Source of the DNA: Tolypothrix sp. FACHB-123
GTDB lineage: Bacteria; Cyanobacteriota; Cyanobacteriia; Cyanobacteriales; Nostocaceae
Direction of reading: 5' to 3'
DNA: 64,000 nucleotides
NCBI RefSeq assembly: GCF_014697075.1
Contig: NZ_JACJRE010000021.1
Location: forward strand, 62,001-126,000
Shown here: one piece after another, positions 27,719 through 37,413 of the stretch
Numbering within the stretch: position 1 is the stretch's first letter
Layout of the letters: the number at the start of each line of letters is the position of its first letter
The notes under the pieces: generated by a model
Databases searched by the model: none
Seen by the model: the letters and a program-made list of their open reading frames with translations, nothing else
Told to the model about the DNA's origin: nothing
Position numbers and translations under genes: made by a program

Positions 27719-29140
27719 TTACTCAATTTTTTCTTTTCGCTGCTGCAATTTCAGCATAATTTCGGCGTGCATTTCACGGGTAATTGGGTAAAAGTAGGTT
27801 AAAAATAAACCAGCAATTAAACAAATAGTAGGTAAAGGCCCAACCGCAAGACGTATTGCTAATAATGCTGATTCCGGTTGTGTGGGTAGTTCGGTTTGTC
27901 CAGCAACAGCTTCTTTAAAACCATAGGCTTGTAAGGCATTTCCTACTAAAAATAAACCAAAAGCTAAACCAAACTTTTGCAACAACACCATGAAACCATA
28001 AAAAATACCTTCGCGACGTTGTCCGGTTTGCAGTTCATCTAATTCAATGACATCGGGAATCATTGACCAAGGAACAAGATAAGCTGTAGAGACACCAAAA
28101 CCAGCCATCACCGCCATGATATACATTATAGTTATTTGACCGGGTTGTAAAAAATATAGTCCGGCGGCGGCGATTATCCATAAAATCATTCCCAGAAAAT
28201 AAACAACTTTCTTGCCTACTTTTTTACTTAAATTACTCCAAAAAAACAGCATGATTAAAGCTGTTCCTTGCACGGCTATCATAGTTGTAGGTACGTCTGC
28301 TTCTGGAAGACGCATACAGTAAACTACAAAATAAGGAATAATACTGGCTGTAATTTGTACACCTAACCAAGAACAAAGATATATACCAATAACAAATAAA
28401 AAAGGTCGATTAGTAAAGACAATTTTTAATTGGTCGAAAAAAGGAATAGATGGCGGTTCTTCTAATTGGATGCGTTTAGCTTCAAATGCCAAAACGCGAT
28501 CGCGCGTACCGTAAACGCACCAATATAAGCTTAAGACTGAAATTATAGTACAGATGGCGGCTAAGACTACATATTGTTGAGCGCGATCGCTAATTTGAGA
28601 AAAGACAATCTTTGACAAAATCAACGATAAAATACTGCCACCAATCGAAAAGGTAAAGCGAAAACTATTGAGGCTAGTACGTTCATCATAATCTTGCGTG
28701 AGTTCTGGCGTCATTGCCGTGTAAGGCAAATTGACAACGGTGTAAAACACCTGAGATATCAACCCAATGACTACGTAATACCAAAATAAACCCCAGACAC
28801 TAAACGGTGGTACAATCCACTGTAAGAAAAAGAAAACTCCAAAGGGAATAGCCCCATATAATAGCCAAGGTAAACGACGACCCCAACGCCGAGATTGAGT
28901 TTTATCTGTGAGAAACCCGACAAATGGATCGTTGACTGCATCCCAAATTTTACCAATCATCAAAATGCTGCCAGCTAAACCCGCTGGAATCCCAGCAACA
29001 TTAGTAAAGAACACCAATAAAAAAAATACCGAAATATTGGCATTAATCGCCGGGCCTAAGTCACCTGCACCGTAGGCTAGTTTAGTTTTAAATGATAGCT
29101 TTTCACTTTTGGTAGAGTCATCCGCAACAGAATCATTCAT
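27719..29140 (-). CDS. MFS permease of the GPH (sugar:cation symporter) type
   Basis: 473 residues, about 12 membrane segments. The N-terminus KLAYGAGDLGPAINANISVF and the motif FVGFLTDKTQSRRWGRRLPWLL are typical of the glycoside-pentoside-hexuronide:cation symporter family (MFS_2), as is YTAMTPELTQDYDERTSL. The substrate is not deducible; members carry sugars, and others lipids or sulphonates. Divergent from the phosphoribosyltransferase gene. Confidence 0.87.
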   Translation of the reverse strand: MNDSVADDSTKSEKLSFKTKLAYGAGDLGPAINANISVFFLLVFFTNVAGIPAGLAGSILMIGKIWDAVNDPFVGFLTDKTQSRRWGRRLPWLLYGAIPFGVFFFLQWIVPPFSVWGLFWYYVVIGLISQVFYTVVNLPYTAMTPELTQDYDERTSLNSFRFTFSIGGSILSLILSKIVFSQISDRAQQYVVLAAICTIISVLSLYWCVYGTRDRVLAFEAKRIQLEEPPSIPFFDQLKIVFTNRPFLFVIGIYLCSWLGVQITASIIPYFVVYCMRLPEADVPTTMIAVQGTALIMLFFWSNLSKKVGKKVVYFLGMILWIIAAAGLYFLQPGQITIMYIMAVMAGFGVSTAYLVPWSMIPDVIELDELQTGQRREGIFYGFMVLLQKFGLAFGLFLVGNALQAYGFKEAVAGQTELPTQPESALLAIRLAVGPLPTICLIAGLFLTYFYPITREMHAEIMLKLQQRKEKIE

Positions 29141-29209
29141 AATATTTAGCGCTCATATTAAAATAAAGAATTTGCAATTCCTTCAGTATTCACCAAAACC
29201 CCTTGCTTT

Positions 29210-29746
29210 ATGCCAGACCTTTACGTTTCTTGGTCAGATTATCACCAGAAAATTGAACAACTGGCTGCTCAGATTTATCAATCCGGTTGGGAATTCAACC
29301 AGATTGTCTGTCTAGCCAGAGGTGGACTACGAGTGGGAGATATTCTTTCCCGTATATATAAGCAACCACTGGCAATTTTAGCAACATCATCTTACAGTGG
29401 CCCCGGCAAGCAGGAAAGGGGATCGTTAATCTTGTCACGCCATGTAACAATGACTAGCGAAACTTTAGGTTCGCGGATTCTGTTAGTTGATGACTTAGTA
29501 GACTCTGGTATCACAATTCAAGAGACTATTCCCTGGTTACAGCAACATCCTGAATTTGCGATTTCCGAAATTCGCTCCGCTGTAATTTGGTATAAAGCCT
29601 GTTCAGTTTTTGAGCCGGATTACTATGTTGACTATCTCACAGATAATCCCTGGATTCATCAGCCTTTTGAACCTTATGAATATACAAACCCAGCAGATTT
29701 AGCTGCAAAGTTTAGTCCACGCAGCGAGGTATCATATCGCGTATAG
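29210..29746 (+). CDS. Phosphoribosyltransferase-family protein
   Basis: 178 residues. The PRPP-binding motif is clear (ILLVDDLVDSGITI, 90-103) and the N-terminal ARGGLRVGDIL is the usual first loop. It resembles the xanthine/hypoxanthine-guanine type (Gpt-like) of archaea and cyanobacteria. The preferred base cannot be told. Probably a cytoplasmic purine salvage enzyme or an uncharacterised relative. Confidence 0.85.
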   Translation: MPDLYVSWSDYHQKIEQLAAQIYQSGWEFNQIVCLARGGLRVGDILSRIYKQPLAILATSSYSGPGKQERGSLILSRHVTMTSETLGSRILLVDDLVDSGITIQETIPWLQQHPEFAISEIRSAVIWYKACSVFEPDYYVDYLTDNPWIHQPFEPYEYTNPADLAAKFSPRSEVSYRV

Positions 29747-29794
29747 TGAAAAACTTATCGTGAAGGCTGCAAGGGAGCAGGGAGCAGGTGAGAC

Positions 29795-29857
29795 CAGCCC
29801 CCGTCTTGGCGGTCTCCGTCACGATGGGGGACTGGCGAACCCGAAGGGGAGCGGAGG
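29795..29857. repeat. Dispersed palindromic element
   Basis: Arms CCAGCCCCCGTC and GATGGGGGACTGG can pair around CTTGGCGGTCTCCGTCAC. It is one of the GC-rich elements common between genes in filamentous cyanobacteria. Confidence 0.55.
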
Positions 29858-29930
29858 GGAGAAAGAAAATATCCTCCCCTTGTAAATGGAATAATTTATG
29901 TTCTGGAACTCCCCTATCAAGATTCTGGCG

Positions 29931-30695
29931 TCAAATTAAATCTTCTGGATTTTCGCCTAATTCCCGCAAACGTGCAGCTAAACGTTCGGCGCGTTGGCGT
30001 TCTATTTCTGCACGTTGGCGTTCTGTTTCTGCACGTTGGCGTTCGGCTTCTTCTGGTAAAAAAACTAGATTTTCTTCTCGGTCAAAAAATCGTAACCAAG
30101 GCGCAGTTTCTCGATCTATTGTTCCTTCCCAAAGTCCTAACCAAAATCCCAAAGTTTCGCACCATAACCAACCGCGCTCATTAGGGACTAAGGGCTGATA
30201 TCGAAAATTAGCATCTAAACGCCATCCTTGCAAGGAATTGGTGTCAAAGGGATCGAAAACAAAATAATCTCTAGTTCTAAACACTCCTTCATAAATATTC
30301 TTTTTCTCTCCTAAATCCGCATTTTTCGTTGAAGGTGACATCAATTCAACAATTACATCAGGATAGCGTCCTTCTTCATCCCATACCACCCAACCTTGAC
30401 GCGAACCAGTTCCTTCGACATTGAGAACCACAAAAAAATCCGGCCCTTTAAAATCTCGATTTCGCGCCTGTGTCCGACTATAGTAAACAAACATATTACC
30501 GCCGACAAAGTAATCATCGCGGTCTGACCAAGCTTGTTGCAATGACCGAATTAAAACATTCATCGCAATCCGGTGGCGGTTACTTTCCAAGGGTTCTCCG
30601 TCATCAAATATTAAATCTGTTGGGGGTGGGGTAGGTTCCCAGTCTGGGACAGATGCGGCTGGGAAACTCTGATTTTCGGTGATGTTGGTTGTCAT
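29931..30695 (-). CDS. Uma2-family (DUF820) nuclease-fold protein
   Basis: 254 residues of the PD-(D/E)XK-like Uma2 family, very abundant in cyanobacteria. The likely acidic residues are in KGPDFFVV and RYPDVIVELMSPST. The C-terminus has a charged coiled coil made of RQRAETE / RQRAEIE units coded by 21-base tandem repeats (about 29985-30050), then ARLRELGENPEDLI, the usual end of this family. Biological role unknown; DNA cleavage is inferred from fold only. Confidence 0.88.
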   Translation of the reverse strand: MTTNITENQSFPAASVPDWEPTPPPTDLIFDDGEPLESNRHRIAMNVLIRSLQQAWSDRDDYFVGGNMFVYYSRTQARNRDFKGPDFFVVLNVEGTGSRQGWVVWDEEGRYPDVIVELMSPSTKNADLGEKKNIYEGVFRTRDYFVFDPFDTNSLQGWRLDANFRYQPLVPNERGWLWCETLGFWLGLWEGTIDRETAPWLRFFDREENLVFLPEEAERQRAETERQRAEIERQRAERLAARLRELGENPEDLI

Positions 30696-30698
30696 TTT

Positions 30699-30732
30699 TC
30701 ATTGGGCATTGGGCATGGGGCATTGGGCATTG
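30699..30732. repeat. Heptamer array (GGGCATT)
   Basis: About four 7-base units directly upstream of the Uma2 start codon. Confidence 0.75.
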
Positions 30733-30789
30733 ATTATTTTCTCTTGTATTTCTTGTCCTCCTTGTTCCCTTTCTCTAAACCGAAGTTAT

Positions 30790-31707
30790 TTAAAACAGCC
30801 ACAACCAAAAAGGTAATGTAATCAGTAGTATAAAAGCTCCTGCGGCTAGGGCAGTGACGGCTAAATCGCGATCGAGATTGAAGGTTTCCGCTAGTACCAG
30901 GGTAGCAAATGCAGGTGGCATAGCCATTTGCAAAACAATGACTTTGGCGGCTGAACCTGTGACGCCAAACCATCCTAAGGTACTGCCGAGAATTAGGGGG
31001 ACTAAGATCATTTTAATTGCCAAGCTAATGCCTACCTGGGGCAAGCTTCTCCAAGATTTTAGCTGTGAGAGCCGCATTCCAATTAAAACTAAGGATAAAG
31101 CCAGGGCAATCCAAGCTAATTTATCCATGTAGAAGGCGACTAAGTGGGGAATTTTCACTTGGCGCAAGAGTAAGCCAAAAGCGAAACTCCACAGCGCAGG
31201 ATTAATTAAGATTGCTTTAGTTATCTGCCCAGAATTGTTGATATTATTGCCAAATCTTGCTGCTAGGGCGACGCCTAAGCCGTAAGCACCAAATACTGTG
31301 CCCAAGAGATCGTAAAATAAAGCCCAAGCAAAGTATTGTTGTCCTACCATTGCTAAGGTGATGGGAAAGCCGAGGTAACCTGTGTTACCTACCATTGCAG
31401 CTAACAACAAACTACCTTGCGTTGGTTGTTGGGGCATGGTATTTGTCACATAGGTTTGCCCTTTAATTGCTAACCAAGCCAATAATGCTCCTAGTAAAAT
31501 GGCAAGGTAGGCGATCGCAGGTGCAATCCAAATCTGTCCCGAAAGGTCAGCTTGATATAAAAAAGATACTATGCTTATCGGTACTCCCAGATAAAAGAGG
31601 AAATGACCTACAACTGAGGGAACCGTGCTTGGTAGCTTACGTCCCAAAATGAATCCTAACAGGACTAGTCCCACTAGCTTGACATATAGCTCGAAAAGAT
31701 TTGTCAA
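30790..31707 (-). CDS. AEC-family transporter
   Basis: 305 residues, about 10 membrane helices, with the auxin-efflux-carrier family pattern: VKLVGLVLLGFILGRKLP at the start, GNTGYLGFPI and LVLIGMRLSQL in the middle, and VLQMAMPPAFATLVLAE near the end. Bacterial members export or import carboxylates. The substrate is not deducible here. Single gene, divergent from the carboxypeptidase gene. Confidence 0.88.
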   Translation of the reverse strand: MTNLFELYVKLVGLVLLGFILGRKLPSTVPSVVGHFLFYLGVPISIVSFLYQADLSGQIWIAPAIAYLAILLGALLAWLAIKGQTYVTNTMPQQPTQGSLLLAAMVGNTGYLGFPITLAMVGQQYFAWALFYDLLGTVFGAYGLGVALAARFGNNINNSGQITKAILINPALWSFAFGLLLRQVKIPHLVAFYMDKLAWIALALSLVLIGMRLSQLKSWRSLPQVGISLAIKMILVPLILGSTLGWFGVTGSAAKVIVLQMAMPPAFATLVLAETFNLDRDLAVTALAAGAFILLITLPFWLWLF

Positions 31708-31808
31708 GATCTCACCTAAAAATATAGATGTAAAATGCTAGCGCTTGCATTTATTTTTTTCCAGTCTAAAATCTGTTATGGCTATTGAAACAAGGCAGGA
31801 GAGAATTC

Positions 31809-32663
31809 TTGAATAAAGCTGGGTTTTCTGGAGAACCTCAACACTCTTCGGCTGCTTCTGGGGATGATATTCCAGCAGCTTTACGCGATACTCCCGATCC
31901 AAAACCGAAAATGCGCGTCCAACCTCTAGTTTTGCTGATTGGTGGAGCATTGGCTTTTGTCCTGCTTGCTGTCAGTAGTGGCTTTGTATTTTTTATCTTT
32001 TCACCTAAAAGAATCGCTAATTCTCAACCTTCTGCGACTATTTCCCCGACAGAAACACCAATATCTGATAGTTCTGGAGAATCTCAAAGTAATAATAGCG
32101 ATAGTATATTAGGGCATTTAGCATATACAGAAGCGCCAGAATCTGAGTTAGCAGCAGTTTCCGCCGATGGACGAGTGAGAATGCGCACAGCAGCTGCGGA
32201 AAGGTTTCGCGAGATGGTAAGAGCCGCACGCCAAGCTAATGTAAGTTTAGTCCCGATTTCTGGCTTTCGCTCTGTGAAGGAGCAGGAACAGTTATTTTTT
32301 GGTGTGGGTGCGCAGCGCAATCAAACCCCCGCCGAAAGAGCAGCTTTAAGCGCGCCTCCCGGTCATAGCGAACACCACACTGGCTATGCTGTAGATATTG
32401 GTGATGGTGCAGTTCCGGCGACTAATCTGCAAACTAATTTTGAAAATACCAGAGCTTATAAGTGGTTAGAAGAAAATGCTGCGCGTTTTGGGTTTGAGAT
32501 GTCCTTTCCTAAGGATAATCCCCAAGGTGTGAGTTATGAACCTTGGCACTGGCGTTTTGTAGGCGATCGCGATAGTTTAGAAACTTTCTACAAAGCCCAG
32601 AATCTTAAACCTACGCCTAGTCCTAGTTCTAGTCCTACAGTAGCACCGGAATCAACGCCTTAG
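31809..32663 (+). CDS. D-alanyl-D-alanine carboxypeptidase (VanY/LAS family)
   Basis: Zn peptidase that trims peptidoglycan stem peptides. A TTG at 31809 is chosen because AGGAG lies seven bases before it; an earlier TTG at 31785 has no such site. The 284 residues have a cytoplasmic head, one membrane helix (about 40-65, LVLLIGGALAFVLLAVSSGF), a Ser-rich linker, and a VanY domain with LVPISGFRSVKEQEQLF, the zinc motif HSEHHTGYAVDIGD and the distal EPWHWRFVG. The catalytic set is complete. It acts in the periplasm as a membrane-anchored enzyme. Confidence 0.9.
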   Translation: MNKAGFSGEPQHSSAASGDDIPAALRDTPDPKPKMRVQPLVLLIGGALAFVLLAVSSGFVFFIFSPKRIANSQPSATISPTETPISDSSGESQSNNSDSILGHLAYTEAPESELAAVSADGRVRMRTAAAERFREMVRAARQANVSLVPISGFRSVKEQEQLFFGVGAQRNQTPAERAALSAPPGHSEHHTGYAVDIGDGAVPATNLQTNFENTRAYKWLEENAARFGFEMSFPKDNPQGVSYEPWHWRFVGDRDSLETFYKAQNLKPTPSPSSSPTVAPESTP

Positions 32664-32778
32664 TAATTCGTAATTCGTAATTACCTATGGAGTGGATTTT
32701 ATTCATGATGGTCAATGGCAAAGATATTTCACGCTCAAAACCACAACAACTGACTACTGACTACTGACAAAAATAAAT

Positions 32779-32812
32779 ACAGAGTAAAAAATATGCTTTT
32801 TACTCTGTTTTA
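32779..32812 (+). terminator. Terminator-like hairpin
   Basis: ACAGAGTAAAAA (32779-32790) pairs with TTTTTACTCTGT (32797-32808) around a six-base loop, followed by TTTA. Downstream of the carboxypeptidase gene. Confidence 0.7.
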
Positions 32813-33296
32813 CCTATGTATCTGCACCCTCAATATTTGTGATGCCTTTTGCTTTCTATCTAATAATTTAAATTTATTTAGCAATCTTCTCATCTGTCTT
32901 ACGACAGGTTTCAAAATATATCCATTTGTTTAATTATTTTAGATTTTTTTGTAATTATTAAAACTGAGTAATAACCTCTAATTTGCTAGGAAACATTTAG
33001 CACAGTTTGAGATTTTATCTTTGTAGAATTCCATACTTTATCTCAGTTTAATAAAGATTGTTTAAAGTAACATAAAAGTCATAGATCTATCATTATTTTT
33101 GCGTAAGCCCTATTTATATTTAAAGGTCAAAACCTGATTAGCAATAATTTTCAATCTCATTTGAATTTCAGGGTAAAGAAAGATGTAAGAGTTAAAATAG
33201 GATAGATTACCTAGAAGCGATCGCTCTCCTAACTCAGCAATTTTGGCAGGGGATAGGCAACAAATCATCAAAATGTTGCCTGTGCCCTATGTTTGA

Positions 33297-33320
33297 GCCG
33301 CATCTAAGACCAGATGCGGT
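33297..33320 (-). terminator. Inverted repeat after the AhpD-like gene
   Basis: CCGCATCT and AGATGCGG pair around AAGACC, 23 bases beyond the stop codon on the minus strand. There is no strong T run, so it is a weak terminator call. Confidence 0.4.
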
Positions 33321-33342
33321 CAGTTAGACAATTAGATAATAC

Positions 33343-33735
33343 TTAGGTTTTGAATTGCTCATCCACAGGGATTTTATAACCATTAGCTAGGCGATTGGTA
33401 GAGTTTGCTGTAGCAACGATCGCCAAAAGTTCGCCAAACATTGTATCAGTCATTCCCTTGGCACGGGCGGAAGCTGAGTGTGAGGAAATACAATAATCAC
33501 AGCCATTTGTCACGCTCACGGCGATGTAAATTAATTCACGCATCAAGGGATCGATTTCTCCCGGACTTGTCATCACTTCCTTGACAGCTTGCCAAGTGCG
33601 TTGCAGCGTCGGTGGATGATTGGCGATCGCTTTCCAAAAATTGTTGATATATTCAGTCTTGCGGGTAGCGCGGATGTCGTCATATACCGCCCGCACTTCA
33701 TCAGTTGCTTGTTCGTATTCGATTAAATTAGTCAT
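33343..33735 (-). CDS. Carboxymuconolactone decarboxylase/AhpD-family protein
   Basis: 130 residues of the AhpD-like fold. The redox motif is CDYCISSH (C79, C82, H86), as in alkylhydroperoxidase-type members, preceded by MRELIYIAVSVTNG. Probably a thiol peroxidase or disulphide reductase helper. It sits just downstream of shc on the same strand (the gap is heptamer repeats), but no functional tie is evident. Confidence 0.88.
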   Translation of the reverse strand: MTNLIEYEQATDEVRAVYDDIRATRKTEYINNFWKAIANHPPTLQRTWQAVKEVMTSPGEIDPLMRELIYIAVSVTNGCDYCISSHSASARAKGMTDTMFGELLAIVATANSTNRLANGYKIPVDEQFKT

Positions 33736-33740
33736 ATATT

Positions 33741-33827
33741 ATTGGGCATTGGGCATTGGGCATTGGGCATTGAAAACAATTTTGGATTGTATTTGAATCT
33801 AAAATCCAAAATCTAAAATCTAAAATT
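33741..33827. repeat. Heptamer arrays (GGGCATT, then CTAAAAT/CCAAAAT)
   Basis: Array 1 at 33741-33772 has over four GGGCATT units. Array 2 at about 33798-33827 has CTAAAAT/CCAAAAT units and supplies the stop codon and last codons of shc. Confidence 0.8.
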
Positions 33828-35745
33828 CTCTAGCCCCTAAAACAGAACGATAGCGACCGAGGGCGATTAGGGGGAAATACTGCTGATACATGTGATATTT
33901 GAGGTAAAAATGGCAGGGGAAGCCTGTACCTGTAAAATATGCTTCGTACCATGTACCATCAGGCTTTTGTGTGGTCAAAAGATAATTAATTCCCTTTTCT
34001 ATGGCTTGATGGGCAAATTTACCAGTGGCTTCACCAGCCGCTATCAGCCCAATTAACGCCCAGGCTGTTTGGGATGCGGTGCTGGTTCCTTGTCCTTTGA
34101 GGCTAGGATCGTTATAGGTACGGCAGGTTTCACCCCAACCACCGTCAGAATTTTGACATTGGACTAACCAAGCTGCGCCGCGTTCGATGCTTTTTTGCTG
34201 GGTTTTGGGTGCAACTAAGGCTAGGGCGGAAAGTGCGCCGCTAGTACCATAGATGTAATTTACGCCCCAACGCCCAAACCAACAACCTTCTGATTCTTGT
34301 TCGTTTAGTAAATAGGCGATCGCTCTTTCAAAGTTACGATTATCTATAGCAAGGTTACAAGCACCGAGCATTTCTAATACTCTGGCGGTAACATCGGCGG
34401 TGTTGGGGTCAATCATGGCTTTTAAGTCGCCATAGGGTATCGCATTCAGCCATTCTTGATCGTTGTCGATGTCAAAAGCTGCCCAACCACCTGGTTTACA
34501 CTGCATGGTCGCAATCCAGTTTAAAGCACGAGCGATCGCAGCTTGTTTTAATTTTTCGTTGGGGAGTTTGGTTTGATGTAGCGCCATGACGACAACCGCA
34601 GAATCATCAACGTCTGGGTAAAAGCGGTTATCAAATTCAAACGCCCAAGCGCCCGGTTTGCCTTGGCGATTTTTGACATACCAATCTCCGTAGTCGAGAA
34701 TTTGCTTGTCAATTAACCATTCTGCCGCCTGTACTACAGCCGGGTGATCGGGGGCGAAACCAGAATCTATCAAGGCGCGAATCGCCCAGGCTGTATCCCA
34801 AACCGGGGATACGCAAGGCTGCACGCAATAGGTAGTTTCTGTTTCAATAGCAAAGTTATCAACGGCTTTTAGTCCCCGTTCCACAATGGGGTCAGCAGCG
34901 TCATAATTGAGACAGCGCAAGGCTAATAAAGAATTGAGCATGGCGGGAATAATCCCACCCCAATCACCGGTGGCTTCTTGACGGTCTAAAATCCATTTTT
35001 CGGCGGCTTTGATGCTTTCGTCGCGGAAGGGTACAAAATTCAAGCTTTCGGCAAGTTTAAAGCCTCGATCCAAGGTAAGAAATAAATCAGTCCAATCACC
35101 ACTTTTAGGTAATTCCCACTGGACGCGATCGCGTCCTTCGGCGTAGAGTTCATCAACAGTAATTGCTGGTTCAATTTGAAAAACAGGTTTGCGATCGCAG
35201 ACAATCAACAACGGTACAGTACTGGATCTCGCCCAACTCGACATTTCATAAATGTTGATAAAGAAATTATCGGGCAAAAGCATGATCCAAGGCGGTAGGG
35301 AAGGAATACCGCGCCAGTCGTAACAGCCAATCAGGGCGAGGTGTAGTTTAGTAAAGATGCGAGTTTTACTGATGCCGCCCCGTTGGAGAATAAAAGCTTT
35401 AGCCTTGAGCATGGCGGGATCATCGGCAGGTACGCCCAAGAGCTTCAAAGCCATGTAAGCTTCTACTGTAGTACTCAATTCGCCGCCATCATCAAAATAC
35501 AATTCCCAACCCCCATGTTCCCGTTGTTGAGAACGCAGGTAAGTTTCGACTTTGTGTAAAGGACGAGTGCTATCTGTGCCCCAAATTTTATGCAGCAGCA
35601 CAGCTTCAGCCGTAATCGTGACATTAGATTCTAACTCAGCCCACCAGTAACCTGCTGGCTTTTGAATTGATAGCAGATATTTTTGACTAGCCGCGATCGC
35701 TTCTGCGACTTGATTGAGACTGACTCTATCTTGAGTTTGCATCAA
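33820..35745 (-). CDS. shc: Squalene-hopene cyclase
   Basis: Converts squalene to hopene, the first committed step of hopanoid synthesis; a monotopic membrane enzyme. The 641 residues are full length. The catalytic acid motif is DVDDSAVVV (around residue 375), and QW-type repeats are visible (QREHGGWELYFDDGG, QEATGDWGGI, QCKPGGWAAFD, QESEGCWFGRWG, QNSDGGWGE, QKPDGTWYE). An N-terminal MMQ is used; the second Met could be the start. The last codons and stop lie in a heptamer array. Divergent from hpnB, a hopanoid-linked glycosyltransferase. Confidence 0.97.
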   Translation of the reverse strand: MMQTQDRVSLNQVAEAIAASQKYLLSIQKPAGYWWAELESNVTITAEAVLLHKIWGTDSTRPLHKVETYLRSQQREHGGWELYFDDGGELSTTVEAYMALKLLGVPADDPAMLKAKAFILQRGGISKTRIFTKLHLALIGCYDWRGIPSLPPWIMLLPDNFFINIYEMSSWARSSTVPLLIVCDRKPVFQIEPAITVDELYAEGRDRVQWELPKSGDWTDLFLTLDRGFKLAESLNFVPFRDESIKAAEKWILDRQEATGDWGGIIPAMLNSLLALRCLNYDAADPIVERGLKAVDNFAIETETTYCVQPCVSPVWDTAWAIRALIDSGFAPDHPAVVQAAEWLIDKQILDYGDWYVKNRQGKPGAWAFEFDNRFYPDVDDSAVVVMALHQTKLPNEKLKQAAIARALNWIATMQCKPGGWAAFDIDNDQEWLNAIPYGDLKAMIDPNTADVTARVLEMLGACNLAIDNRNFERAIAYLLNEQESEGCWFGRWGVNYIYGTSGALSALALVAPKTQQKSIERGAAWLVQCQNSDGGWGETCRTYNDPSLKGQGTSTASQTAWALIGLIAAGEATGKFAHQAIEKGINYLLTTQKPDGTWYEAYFTGTGFPCHFYLKYHMYQQYFPLIALGRYRSVLGAREF

Positions 35746-36118
35746 ATACCCTTGAACCTCTACACCACAGGGACTTCTAACTAAAAAGATATACTATCAC
35801 TGTGTAGGCAGGGGGAAGAGGCAGGGAGCAGGGGGACAAGGAATTTTAGATTTTAGATTTGCGTTAGCGTAGCGTAAAGCCTTCTCCTATCGGAGACGCT
35901 ACGCGAACGGCATAGCTTCGCTTAGAGCGAGTCCGCGAGCGTCTTTTGGATTCCAATCTAAAATCCAAAATCCGTCTTGAAAAGTTCAGATCGCCGGAAG
36001 CCGGCGCTCCGACTTTTCGCAAAATCCAAAATTGTTTCAATGCCCAATGCCCCATACCTCATGTTCCTGAAATATGCTGTAGTATTCTCTCTGAGATATT
36101 GAGAATAGGCTACAGCTC
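35746..36118. repeat. Repeat-rich spacer between shc and hpnB
   Basis: About 35860-35945 is a compound GC-rich palindromic element with GGAGACGCTACGCGAACG and GAGCGAGTCCGCGAGCGTC; 35955-36035 holds CCAAAAT heptamers and a GCCGGAAGCCGGCGCTCC palindrome; 36038-36063 holds ATGCCC heptamers. Both hopanoid promoters must lie in the remaining short gaps. Confidence 0.65.
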
Positions 36119-37318
36119 ATGGCGGCAGTTGTATTAGTGTTAACAGTGTTTTCTTTAGTGATTTGGATAGGATTACTGATTTTACGCGGACAGTTTTGGC
36201 GTTGCGATCAGCAATTAGAAGTTGCGGAGATTCCTTTGCGTTCTTTACCGAGGATTTGTGCAGTTATCCCTGCGCGTAACGAAGCCGATTTACTACCCAT
36301 CACTTTGCGATCGCTTCTTGTGCAAGACTACCCAGGCGATTTTAACGTGTTTTTGGTGGACGATCGCAGTAATGACGGTACTGCCGACTTTGCCCAAGGG
36401 GTCGCCTACGCTTTAAATAAACCCAATCAATTACATATTATCTCTGGTAAATCCTTGCCTGCTGGCTGGAGTGGTAAACTTTGGGCGGTGGAACAAGGTA
36501 TTCAATTAGCAACTGAGTTTGCACCAGACTATTTTTTACTCACAGATGCAGATATTGAGCATGATATCAGCAGTCTCCGCCGATTAGTTGCTAAAGCCGA
36601 ACAGGAAGATTTAGATATGGTTTCGGTGATGGTGCGCCTCAGATGTCAAAGCTTTTGGGAACAACTTTTAATACCAGCTTTTGTGTTTTTCTTTCAAAAA
36701 CTTTATCCTTTTCGCTGGGTGAATAACCCGAAAAATCCCACAGCTGCGGCGGCTGGGGGTTCGATTTTAATTCGCACAGCAGCTTTAGAAAAGATTGGTG
36801 GAATTGGAGCAATTAAACAAGCTTTAATTGATGATTGTGCTTTGGCGAAAGCTGTTAAAAGTAATCAGGAATGGAGACAAGGACGAATTTGGTTAGGATT
36901 GAGTGGTTTAACTCGCAGTTTGCGCCCTTATCCCGATTTAGATACAGTTTGGCAAATGGTCGCGCGTACTGCTTACACCCAACTTAACTATTCTCCCCTA
37001 CTGTTAGTTGGTACAGTCTTGGCGATGACATTAATTTATTTGATACCACCATTTGCAACTATTTTAGGTTTATTAACCTTAAATTGGGCGATGTCTGGCG
37101 ACAAGACGCCTGGCGTCTACGCTCTTTTAGGTTTATCAGCCTGGTTATTGATGACTTTGGCTTATTACCCAACTATCCGCTTTTATAAATGTCCGCCTTG
37201 GCTCACCTTTTGTTTACCTGCGATCGCTTTTCTTTATACCCTGATGACTGTAGATTCTGCTATTCGCCATTGGCAAGGGCGCGGTGGTTCGTGGAAAGGG
37301 CGGGTTTATCCTGGGTGA
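36119..37318 (+). CDS. hpnB: Hopanoid-associated glycosyltransferase HpnB
   Basis: GT2-family membrane glycosyltransferase, 399 residues. There is an N-terminal helix (1-22), then a GT-A domain with AVIPARNEADLLP, VDDRSNDGTAD and FLLTDADIEH, a later DDCALAKAVK, and three or four C-terminal helices. This matches the HpnB family often linked to hopanoid genes, and its divergence from shc fits. Its exact reaction is not established. The segment GDKTPGVYALLG near residue 328 is coded by GACGCCTGGCGTC palindromic sequence and looks like an in-frame repeat insertion. Confidence 0.88.
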   Translation: MAAVVLVLTVFSLVIWIGLLILRGQFWRCDQQLEVAEIPLRSLPRICAVIPARNEADLLPITLRSLLVQDYPGDFNVFLVDDRSNDGTADFAQGVAYALNKPNQLHIISGKSLPAGWSGKLWAVEQGIQLATEFAPDYFLLTDADIEHDISSLRRLVAKAEQEDLDMVSVMVRLRCQSFWEQLLIPAFVFFFQKLYPFRWVNNPKNPTAAAAGGSILIRTAALEKIGGIGAIKQALIDDCALAKAVKSNQEWRQGRIWLGLSGLTRSLRPYPDLDTVWQMVARTAYTQLNYSPLLLVGTVLAMTLIYLIPPFATILGLLTLNWAMSGDKTPGVYALLGLSAWLLMTLAYYPTIRFYKCPPWLTFCLPAIAFLYTLMTVDSAIRHWQGRGGSWKGRVYPG

Positions 37319-37369
37319 AGAGGCAGGGGGGCAGGGAGAAGGAATCACCCTCATGATATGAATACATTC

Positions 37370-37411
37370 GTAGGGGCATTGGCACTGCCATGCCCTCTAG
37401 AATACATCGAC
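37370..37411 (+). repeat. 40-bp palindromic repeat, copy 1
   Basis: Family with core GGGGCATTGGCACTGCCATGCCC then TCTAGAATA. Other copies are at 52201-52240 (reverse) and 62742-62785 (decayed); a short relative lies at 52432-52460. Here it lies between the convergent hpnB and NACHT genes. Confidence 0.75.
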
Positions 37412-37413
37412 GC

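Larger units (their letters stand above)
32664..33342. other. Intergenic region between convergent genes
   Basis: About 680 bases, AT-rich, no coding frame. It holds one clear terminator hairpin at 32779 and a second inverted repeat at 33298. Nothing else is recognised. Confidence 0.55.
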
